Positions 44,041 through 50,967 of a DNA stretch of 64,000 nucleotides are shown piece by piece (position 1 is the stretch's first letter; each line of letters begins with the position of its first letter). Below the pieces are notes generated by a model. The model saw only the letters and a list, made by a program, of their open reading frames with translations, made no database searches and was not told where the DNA came from. Location of the stretch: positions 124,001 to 188,000 of the forward strand of contig CAVPHV010000003.1 of assembly GCA_963704825.1 (NCBI GenBank), read 5' to 3'. A program made the position numbers and the translations under genes. Source of the stretch: CAVPHV01 sp963704825. Its GTDB lineage: Bacteria; Actinomycetota; Acidimicrobiia; Spongiisociales; UBA5794.

Positions 44041-44438
44041 GCTACGTCGAGTCCAGGTTTGTCGGTAGGTGCGTGCCCAGTCACGCTCAATCAGAAACGC
44101 AGCAGTGAAGCCTTCTACGTCGCCGGCTGGGTCGGCACGTCGCTACGTCCCGGCCCTTACGGCCTGCTCCCTTACGGTGGTGCTGTGGAAACGAGGCCGC
44201 CGGAGGCAAGGAGGCTCGTTGGCACGGGCGTTCACCGTGTCTACGACAGGGAGCGGGCCGATCCGGCCGCCGTCGAGCGTCTGGGTTTCGGTGGTGGCCG
44301 ATTCCCGTCTTCAGCACGGCATCCATTGTGACCAAGCTGGCACGACGGCTGCTGTGACTCAACCGGCGACGAGAAGGACTCTCTGCCGCATTGAGCCCAT
44401 TGTGCGCCAAGGGTTCTTGTGGGCTGGTGAACGATTCC
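44041..44438. other. Non-coding stretch upstream of the two-component system
   Basis: A plus-strand ORF spans much of this region (44069-44464) but lacks a ribosome site, a family signal and plausible composition, so I treat it as non-coding. Apart from the promoter and repeat boxes at its right end (listed separately) nothing stands out. Confidence 0.4.
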
Positions 44439-44455
44439 CTAAGGAATTGCTAAGG
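44439..44455 (+). promoter_or_regulatory. Direct-repeat box, probable response regulator site
   Basis: CTAAGG occurs at 44439-44444 and again at 44450-44455, an 11-bp period (one helical turn), directly upstream of the -35 box. OmpR-family regulators bind such direct repeats, so autoactivation is likely. Confidence 0.5.
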
Positions 44456-44460
44456 CCATG

Positions 44461-44488
44461 TTGAGAATTGCCAGAAACGGCCTAGTGT
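44461..44488 (+). promoter_or_regulatory. Promoter of the two-component operon, leaderless
   Basis: TTGAGA (44461-44466) and TAGTGT (44483-44488) are 16 bases apart. The ATG at 44496 lies seven bases after the -10 box and no ribosome site is visible, so the mRNA is probably leaderless. Confidence 0.55.
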
Positions 44489-44495
44489 CTCTGCA

Positions 44496-45179
44496 ATGAC
44501 ATCTGTCGTAATCGTTGAGGACGAGCATCGCATCAGGGAGCTGATGGCCCGCGTATTGGCCGATCAGGGCTATGACGTGGAGACCGAGTCGACGGCTATG
44601 GACGGGCTGCAGACGGTGGTCAAATCTTCACCGGACCTGGTGATCCTGGACATGGGCCTGCCGGATCTCGACGGTGCCGAACTGCTCAAGATGATCCGGG
44701 CGGTCAGCGACGTGCCGATCATCGTGGCGACGGCCCGCAGCGAGGACCGCGATGTGATCCGGACCCTCGATGCGGGGGCCGACGACTACCTCGTCAAACC
44801 GTTCTCGGTCGAGCAGCTCGAGGCACGGGTGCGAGCCGTATTACGGCGCGTCGGCGCCGACGGCAGGCCGGGACCCATCGTCGTCGGCGAGCTCGAGGTC
44901 GACAATGCGGCGAGAGAGGCACGTCTCGACGGTGAGCGGCTGGACCTCAGCCCCAAGGAGTTCGACATGCTGCACTTCCTGGCGGAGCGCAACGGCGAGG
45001 TTGTCTCCAAACGAGAGCTGCTGGCCGAGGTGTGGCGCCAGCCGTACGGTGGCAGCGAGAAGACGGTTGACGTGCACCTGTCGTGGCTGCGCAAGAAGCT
45101 TGGTGAGTCTGCGGCTGAGAGCCGCTACCTCCAGACCGTGTTCGGCGTGGGGGTGAAGCTGGTCGACCCCGACGCATGA
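44496..45179 (+). CDS. OmpR/PhoB-family response regulator
   Basis: This 227-residue DNA-binding response regulator has a receiver domain with acidic pocket VEDEH, phospho-acceptor Asp in VILDMGLPDLDG, T in VATARS and Lys in LVKPFS. The winged-helix domain follows (LDGERLDLSPKEFDMLHFLAERNGEVVSKRELLAEVW; EKTVDVHLSWLRKKLGE). It overlaps the histidine kinase gene by ATGA. A CTAAGG direct repeat and a leaderless promoter lie upstream. The signal it answers to is unknown. Confidence 0.93.
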   Translation: MTSVVIVEDEHRIRELMARVLADQGYDVETESTAMDGLQTVVKSSPDLVILDMGLPDLDGAELLKMIRAVSDVPIIVATARSEDRDVIRTLDAGADDYLVKPFSVEQLEARVRAVLRRVGADGRPGPIVVGELEVDNAAREARLDGERLDLSPKEFDMLHFLAERNGEVVSKRELLAEVWRQPYGGSEKTVDVHLSWLRKKLGESAAESRYLQTVFGVGVKLVDPDA

Positions 45180-46498
45180 GACGTCGCCTGGCGCTCGTCT
45201 CCCTTGCGATCACCTCGCTGGTGGTGCTCGCCTTTCTGATCCCGCTGGCCACCCTGGTCAGAAACCAGGCGGAGAATCGGGCGCTCTCGCTTGCCGAGCG
45301 CGATGCCCAATCGGTGGCCGCGGCTCTGGCCGTCGCCGGAACGACAGAAACCGGATCTGAGATCACGCCGCCGCTGGCAGCCGCGGTTGTTGAGGCCTTC
45401 GCCGGGCGCGGCAACGTGTCGATCATCTTTCCGGACGGTGAGTTCGAAGGCAAGCCTTTTGTGCCCTCCCCGAATATCGACCGGGCTCGAGAAGGCCGGG
45501 CGCTCACCGCGTTCACCGAGGGCGGCGCCGAAGTCCTGGTCCCCGTACTGGTCGCCACGTCGCCCGAGCGGGGCAGCGCGGTGGTCGTGCGGACCTTCAT
45601 CTCCGATGACGAACTCACCCGCGGGGTCGTGCCTGCCTGGCTGATGCTCGGCGCGCTGGGCATCTTCCTCGTGGTCGTTGCCGTGCTCGCTGCTGACCGT
45701 TTGGGCCGCTCCATGGTTCGTCCGGTGGGAGCCCTCTCGATTGCGGCGAGGTCACTCGGAGACGGTGATCTCACGACGAGAGTCACACCGGACGGGCCTG
45801 AAGAGGTGGCCGAGGTCGGCGAGGCGTTCAACGTGCTGGCGTCACGGCTGGTGTCGCTGCTCGATGCCGAGCGAGAGACGGTCGCCGACCTCTCTCATCG
45901 CTTGCGTACGCCACTGACGGCGCTGCGGCTCCAGGCCGAGACGTTGTCGGACCCCGCGGAGTCGACCAGCCTGCTCGCCGACATCGACCGAATGGAGCGT
46001 GCTGTCGACCGGATGATCGTTGAGGCGCGGCGTCCATCGCGCGACCAGCGCGGTGCCCCAGTCGCCGATTTGGGCGCGGTCGTTCGCCACCGGGCGTCGT
46101 TCTGGAAGGTCCTCGCCGACGAGCAGGGCCGCCCCGCCTTGTTGCACACCAGCGGCGGCGAACTGCTCGTCCCCATCGCCGCGGACGAGCTCGGAGCCGT
46201 GATCGACACGCTGATCGAAAACGTCTTCGCTCATACTCCGCCGGGATCTGGCTATGCACTCACCGTGGCACCGGGCGAGAACGGGTCGGCGGTTCTGATC
46301 GTTGAGGATGAGGGCCTGGGCTTCCCCGATGAGGAGGTGCTCGAGAGAGGTACGAGCGGGGCCGGTTCAACCGGCCTCGGGCTCGATATCACCCGCCGGG
46401 CGGCCAATCGCGCCGGTGGCGAGGTGCGCGTCGCCACCGGCAGGACCGGCGGCGCCATCGTGGAGGTCACCTTCGGACGAGTCGAGCCCGCAAAATGA
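45176..46498 (+). CDS. Sensor histidine kinase
   Basis: This 440-residue membrane kinase partners the response regulator. Membrane spans are LALVSLAITSLVVLAFLIPLATLV and AWLMLGALGIFLVVVAVLAA, flanking an extracytoplasmic sensor of about 125 residues. A HAMP segment follows (RPVGALSIAARSLGDGDLTTRV), then the H-box DLSHRLRTPLTALRLQ, N-box DTLIENVFAHTP, G1 EDEGLGFP and G2 GSTGLGLDI. The start ATG overlaps the previous stop. A perfect 13-bp hairpin begins at its stop codon. Confidence 0.93.
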   Translation: MRRRLALVSLAITSLVVLAFLIPLATLVRNQAENRALSLAERDAQSVAAALAVAGTTETGSEITPPLAAAVVEAFAGRGNVSIIFPDGEFEGKPFVPSPNIDRAREGRALTAFTEGGAEVLVPVLVATSPERGSAVVVRTFISDDELTRGVVPAWLMLGALGIFLVVVAVLAADRLGRSMVRPVGALSIAARSLGDGDLTTRVTPDGPEEVAEVGEAFNVLASRLVSLLDAERETVADLSHRLRTPLTALRLQAETLSDPAESTSLLADIDRMERAVDRMIVEARRPSRDQRGAPVADLGAVVRHRASFWKVLADEQGRPALLHTSGGELLVPIAADELGAVIDTLIENVFAHTPPGSGYALTVAPGENGSAVLIVEDEGLGFPDEEVLERGTSGAGSTGLGLDITRRAANRAGGEVRVATGRTGGAIVEVTFGRVEPAK

Positions 46499-46526
46499 GT
46501 AGAACCGGCCGCAGCCGGTTCTACTC
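46497..46526 (+). terminator. Terminator hairpin after the histidine kinase gene
   Basis: GAGTAGAACCGGC (46497-46509) and GCCGGTTCTACTC (46514-46526) form a perfect 13-bp stem with a CGCA loop, beginning within the stop codon. The sequence is symmetric enough to act in both directions. From 46527 to 46751 nothing else was seen. Confidence 0.75.
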
Positions 46527-46751
46527 GCATTATGTTGGTACCACGTGGATGGAACTCAGCAGATGAGGGGGGCGTCCACCCAACGCGACTTGGTTTGTCT
46601 TCCTTCAGCGATTTTGTGTGCCTCGCTGATGATGCCTCTCAGCATCCCGAGCATGATCACATCAGACGGGTTATGGACGCCACCGAGGAAGTCTAAGGAA
46701 GCCCTAACTCTTTTGACTAGTCACAGAAGGCCCGGCGAGGCGGTGGGGTGT

Positions 46752-47468
46752 CTAGCCGCCGACGAGAGCCGACCACTGGTCGGGACCGTTGGCGGGGGGC
46801 GAGAGCACCGCAATGGATTGGGCCTCAGGGGGCACCGGCACAAAGCCGTCTTCGACCCAGATGCCGGCGGCGACGGCCACCGCGCTACGGCCGTGGCCGG
46901 AACTGCCCCACTCGACGTAGTCGACGATGGCATCCTTGTCACCGAAGGTGGGTGCTCGGTAGAGCCCCAATTCGCCGTCCGCTCGCACCACCCGGCCGAG
47001 GCCTCGACCGGCGTCGAACACCGCAGCAATTCCGATCAGATCGGGGACGGCGCCCCCCAGAGCAATCGCAACCACCTCACCGGGCTCGAGGCGGACCGGT
47101 GGTATCTCGTAATACGAAGGCCGCTGGCACAGCCAGAAGCTCCCGAGGTTGCCCGAGCCGAGGCCAATGTTGGCGATCGTGAGGTACGGGTTGGCCCCGA
47201 AGAACACTTCCATGATGGCGAACTCGGCGGGACCCGTCGGCGTTTCGATCGTCGTGGTCGTCTCCTCCGCCTCCGCCGCAGTCGTTGTGGGCGAGGTCGT
47301 TGTCGTCGTGGTGGGCGGCGAGGCAGTGGTTGTGGTCTCCGGTAGCGCGGTTGTGGACGTGGCGGTGGCGACCGTGGTCGTGGTCGTGGTGACAACGCCG
47401 TCGTCGCCGACGCTACAGGCGGCGGCGAGGAGAGCGAGGACGGTGAGAAGACCGATGATGCGTGCCAT
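46752..47468 (-). CDS. Lipoprotein with lamin-tail-like domain
   Basis: This 238-residue lipoprotein has the signal ARIIGLLTVLALLAAACS with a lipobox, followed by a Thr-rich linker. A beta-rich domain follows (FAIMEVFFGANPYLTIANIGLGSGNLGSFWLCQ, VRLEPGEVVAIALGG, DAIVDYVEWGS), which resembles bacterial lamin-tail (LTD) domains. A reading frame continues far upstream to 48932, but that part is antisense to the next gene. Such proteins are thought to be surface or adhesion accessories; the role is not known. Confidence 0.75.
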   Translation of the reverse strand: MARIIGLLTVLALLAAACSVGDDGVVTTTTTTVATATSTTALPETTTTASPPTTTTTTSPTTTAAEAEETTTTIETPTGPAEFAIMEVFFGANPYLTIANIGLGSGNLGSFWLCQRPSYYEIPPVRLEPGEVVAIALGGAVPDLIGIAAVFDAGRGLGRVVRADGELGLYRAPTFGDKDAIVDYVEWGSSGHGRSAVAVAAGIWVEDGFVPVPPEAQSIAVLSPPANGPDQWSALVGG

Positions 47469-47561
47469 GACCCAACTGAGCCTACCGGCACCTCCGATGA
47501 AGCGGATGGAGGCCGACCCGATGTGCGCGACAATCAGGTACCCCGTGGACCGAGGAGCGAC

Positions 47562-50345
47562 ATGACCGATGCCGGAGGCGAAGCAGTTTCCCCAGTTCCT
47601 GAGGCGTATCCGCAGGATTGGATCTTCGACGTTGCTTTGCGCGACGGTGGATCCGTGCGGTTCCGGCCCATCCTGCCTACAGACGGCGAAGGGTTGCAGC
47701 ACCTCGTATCCAAGATGTCGGTCGACAGCGTGTACTTCCGGTTCTTCCGAGTGAAGCACGAGTTGGAGCCCGAAGAGCTTCATCGCCTCACCCACCTCGA
47801 CTACACCGAGCGGATGGCGTTCGTTGCCCTGGCTGGCGGCGAGGTGGTGGCGGTCGGTCGCTACGACCGCAAGGAGGCCGGTACGACGGTCGCCGAGGTG
47901 GCGCTGGCGGTCATGGACGAGCAACAGGGTCGGGGGATCGGCACGTTGCTGCTCCACTACCTCGCCCGCTATGCCGACGCCCAGGGCATCGCCTCGTTCC
48001 GCGCCCATGTGCTCGCCGACAACCACGCGATGATCCGGGTCTTTCGCGACGCTCGGTTTGTCATGGAGCGAGACCTCGACGAAGGCGTCTACACGGTGGA
48101 GTTCCCCACGCAGCTTTCGGCGGAGGGACGACTCGCCGAGGAGGAGCGGGAAAAGGTTGCCGTCGCCGAGTCGGTGATGCCCATCTTTCATCCCACATCG
48201 ATTGCCGTGATCGGGGCCAGCCGGAACCCACAATCGATCGGGGGGAGGCTGTTCAAGAACCTCATGTCCGCCGGTTTTGTCGGCCCCCTCTATCCGGTGA
48301 ACCCTGGGGCGACCGTCGTGCGCTCGGTCAAGACCTACCCGACGATTCTCGACGTGCCCGGTTCGGTTGATCTGGCCTTCATCGTGGTTCCCGCTCGTTT
48401 CGTGCTCGACGCGGTCCGTCAATGCGCCGAGAAGGGCGTCAGGGGTCTCATCACGATCACCGCCGGTTTCAGCGAAACGGGTGCCGAGGGTGCCGCGTTG
48501 GAGAATGAGGTGCTCGAGGTGGTGCGGCAGTCCGGGATGCGCATGGTCGGCCCAAACTGCATGGGTCTGATCAACACCGACCCCGACGTCCGTCTCGATG
48601 GGCAGTTTGGGCCTCGTCGTCCCCCTACGGGCAACGTTGCGATGTCGAGCCAGTCTGGAGCGCTCGGCATCGCCATTCTCGACTACGCGGCACGACTCAA
48701 CATCGGCATTTCGACCTTCATCTCGATCGGCAACAAGGCCGACGTCGGTGTCAACGATCTGTTGATGTACTGGGAGGATGACCCGCACACCGACGTGATC
48801 CTGCTGTACGTGGAATCGTTTGGTCATCCGCGCCGGTTCGCCAGGATCGCCAGGCGAATCGCCCGTCACAAACCGATTGTTGCGGTCAAGTCGGGCCGCA
48901 CCGCCGCCGGGGCTCGTGCCGCCAGCAGCCACACCGGATCACTGGCGAGCCTCGACGTCGCCGTCGATGCGCTCTTCCATCAGGCAGGGGTCATCAGGAC
49001 CACGACGTTGGCGGAGTTGTTCGACGTCACCACGTTGCTTTCGAATCAGCCGTTGCCCGCCGGGCGCCGCGTCGGGGTCCTCACCAACGCCGGTGGTCCC
49101 GGCATCCTCGCCGTCGATGCCCTTGCGTCGCAGGGTCTCGACGTGGTCGAATTCTCTCCAGAGTTGCAGGCCGAGTTGCGTTCGCACCTCGCTCCCGACG
49201 CCTCTGTCAGGAACCCGGTCGACATGATTGCTTCCGCCGGTCCCGGCCATTACCGGGCCTGCCTGGATGTGTTGCTCAACTCGGATGAGATCGACACCGT
49301 GTTCACCATCTTCACTCCGGCGTCGCCCGAGGGGGAGCGACCTACCGCGGCGGTGATCCGCGACGCCGGCATGGCTCACGACGGGGACAAGACGATGATC
49401 ATCGCCTACATGAGCGCCGAGGGAGCTCCTGAGGAACTGTCGGCCGCCGAGGCGCGCATCCCCAACTTCCCGTTTCCGGAGCAGGCGGCGCGAGCGCTGG
49501 TGAAGGCCGTCGAGTACGCCGAATGGCGGGCCAAGCCCGAGGGCACGGTCATCGAATTCGGCGACATTGACGTCGCGTTGGCGAGGTCCGTGGTCACGAG
49601 CGCCCTCGGTCGCTTTGGCGTCGACGGTGGCTGGTTGGAGCCGAGCGAAGTCGATGAGGTGCTGCGGGCATACGGCCTCAGCCTGGCTCGCAGCGAAGTC
49701 GTGGCCTCGGAGGAGGAGGCCGTTGCGGTTGCCGCCGAAATCGGGGGCACCGTGGTGCTCAAGGTGATTTCACCCTCAGCGCTCCACAAGAGCGATGTTG
49801 GTGGCGTCGTCCTCGACGTAGAGGGCGAGGCCGCGGTGTGTGAGGCCTTTCGTGCGGTCACGAACGCGGTGCCGGACCCTGAGGGGGTGCTGGTCCAGGA
49901 GTTCGTCGGCGAAGGTCACGAGGTTCTGATTGGGATGACCGAAGATCCCGTCTTCGGGCCGCTCCTCGTCTTCGGGCTCGGCGGGGTGTTTGTCGAATTG
50001 ATCGGCGATGTGGCGTTTCGGATTCACCCTCTCACCGATCGGGATGCTGAGGACATGATCTCCGAGGTCAAGTCGGCCAAGCTGCTCGAGGGGTATCGGG
50101 GCGGCGACCCCGGTGACATTCCTGCGCTGCGCGATGCGTTGCTGCGAGTGTCGGCGCTGGTGGACCATCTCCCCGAACTGACCGAGCTCGACTTGAACCC
50201 GGTGAAGGTCCGCACCCCGGGTGCGGGGATCCGCATCGTTGATGCCCGGATGCGGGTGCGGGCGGTGGTGGGACCATGGGTTCCGACGAGATGGGACCTT
50301 CCTGCGGCGCGTCCTGCCAGAATGGGTCGAACGCAAGGAGGATGA
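47562..50345 (+). CDS. GNAT / NDP-forming acyl-CoA synthetase fusion (Pat-like)
   Basis: This 927-residue protein is a candidate protein lysine acetyltransferase. Residues 10-185 or so form a GNAT domain (EQQGRGIGTLLLHYLARYA binds acetyl-CoA). A CoA-binding domain follows (SIAVIGASRNPQSIGG), then the ligase domain with GPNCMGLIN and the conserved His in ASSHTGS, and an ATP-grasp domain (VVLKVISPSALHKSDVGGVV). GNAT-first order is the actinobacterial PatA form; Salmonella Pat has GNAT last. In Salmonella-type Pat the synthetase half is inactive; the His is retained here, so activity is open. ATG 47562 follows GAGGAGC. Confidence 0.88.
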   Translation: MTDAGGEAVSPVPEAYPQDWIFDVALRDGGSVRFRPILPTDGEGLQHLVSKMSVDSVYFRFFRVKHELEPEELHRLTHLDYTERMAFVALAGGEVVAVGRYDRKEAGTTVAEVALAVMDEQQGRGIGTLLLHYLARYADAQGIASFRAHVLADNHAMIRVFRDARFVMERDLDEGVYTVEFPTQLSAEGRLAEEEREKVAVAESVMPIFHPTSIAVIGASRNPQSIGGRLFKNLMSAGFVGPLYPVNPGATVVRSVKTYPTILDVPGSVDLAFIVVPARFVLDAVRQCAEKGVRGLITITAGFSETGAEGAALENEVLEVVRQSGMRMVGPNCMGLINTDPDVRLDGQFGPRRPPTGNVAMSSQSGALGIAILDYAARLNIGISTFISIGNKADVGVNDLLMYWEDDPHTDVILLYVESFGHPRRFARIARRIARHKPIVAVKSGRTAAGARAASSHTGSLASLDVAVDALFHQAGVIRTTTLAELFDVTTLLSNQPLPAGRRVGVLTNAGGPGILAVDALASQGLDVVEFSPELQAELRSHLAPDASVRNPVDMIASAGPGHYRACLDVLLNSDEIDTVFTIFTPASPEGERPTAAVIRDAGMAHDGDKTMIIAYMSAEGAPEELSAAEARIPNFPFPEQAARALVKAVEYAEWRAKPEGTVIEFGDIDVALARSVVTSALGRFGVDGGWLEPSEVDEVLRAYGLSLARSEVVASEEEAVAVAAEIGGTVVLKVISPSALHKSDVGGVVLDVEGEAAVCEAFRAVTNAVPDPEGVLVQEFVGEGHEVLIGMTEDPVFGPLLVFGLGGVFVELIGDVAFRIHPLTDRDAEDMISEVKSAKLLEGYRGGDPGDIPALRDALLRVSALVDHLPELTELDLNPVKVRTPGAGIRIVDARMRVRAVVGPWVPTRWDLPAARPARMGRTQGG

Positions 50346-50349
50346 CCGT

Positions 50350-50955
50350 ATGCACGTGGTCGATCTGATGACGACCGAAGTGATCAAGGTGTCGCCCGAT
50401 ACCAGGATCCAGGACGCCGCCCGACTGATGTTTCGCCATCGGGTCAGCGGGTTACCGGTCGTTGACGCGGCCGGTTGTGTGTGCGGCATCATCACCGAGG
50501 CCGACTTCCTTCGGCTCGAGGTGATCAGGACCGAGTCCGATGAGCCCTCGCCAGTGGAGACGGTCGGCGAAGTGATGAGCGGCGGCGTGGTCACCATCTC
50601 GCCCGAAACCACGATCTACGACGCGGCCCGGATCATGGTCGTGCAGGACGTCAAGCGGCTCCCCGTCGTCGACGATGACGACCGCCTCCTTGGCATCATC
50701 GCTCGCCTCGACATCGTTGCGGTCTTCACCAGGCCCGATGAGGTGATCGAGGACGAGATTCGTGAGGACCTGGTTCGCCGCGTGTTGTTTGTCGATCCCG
50801 ATGAGATCGACGTTTCCGTTGCCAGTGGCGTTGTCACCTTCAGCGGCGAGATCGGCACTCGCAACGAGGCCCGCATCCTCGAGGAGCTGTGTCGCCGCCT
50901 CGACGGCGTGATGCGAGTCGAGAACGAACTCACCTGGCGCGTCGACGACACCTGA
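50350..50955 (+). CDS. CBS-pair protein with BON domain
   Basis: The 201-residue product has two CBS domains (VVDLMTTEVIKVSPDTRIQDAARLMFRHRVSGLPVVDAAG and VGEVMSGGVVTISPETTIYDAARIMVVQDVKRLPVVDDDDRLLGII) and a BON domain (ILEELCRRLDGVMRVENELTW). CBS pairs usually bind adenosine nucleotides. ATG 50350 follows AAGGAGG and lies four bases after the stop of the Pat-like gene, so the two are co-expressed. A role sensing AMP or energy state for the acetyltransferase is plausible inference. Confidence 0.88.
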   Translation: MHVVDLMTTEVIKVSPDTRIQDAARLMFRHRVSGLPVVDAAGCVCGIITEADFLRLEVIRTESDEPSPVETVGEVMSGGVVTISPETTIYDAARIMVVQDVKRLPVVDDDDRLLGIIARLDIVAVFTRPDEVIEDEIREDLVRRVLFVDPDEIDVSVASGVVTFSGEIGTRNEARILEELCRRLDGVMRVENELTWRVDDT

Positions 50956-50967
50956 GCCGGATCAGAA

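Noticed and set aside
44069..44464. 131-residue plus-strand ORF upstream of the response regulator
   Set aside because: No ribosome site or family signal, and it overlaps the promoter and repeat box.
46752..48932. Long minus-strand ORF joining the LTD lipoprotein to the region opposite the Pat-like gene
   Set aside because: Only the part from ATG 47468 has a signal peptide and domain; the upstream part is antisense to the GNAT/CoA-ligase gene.
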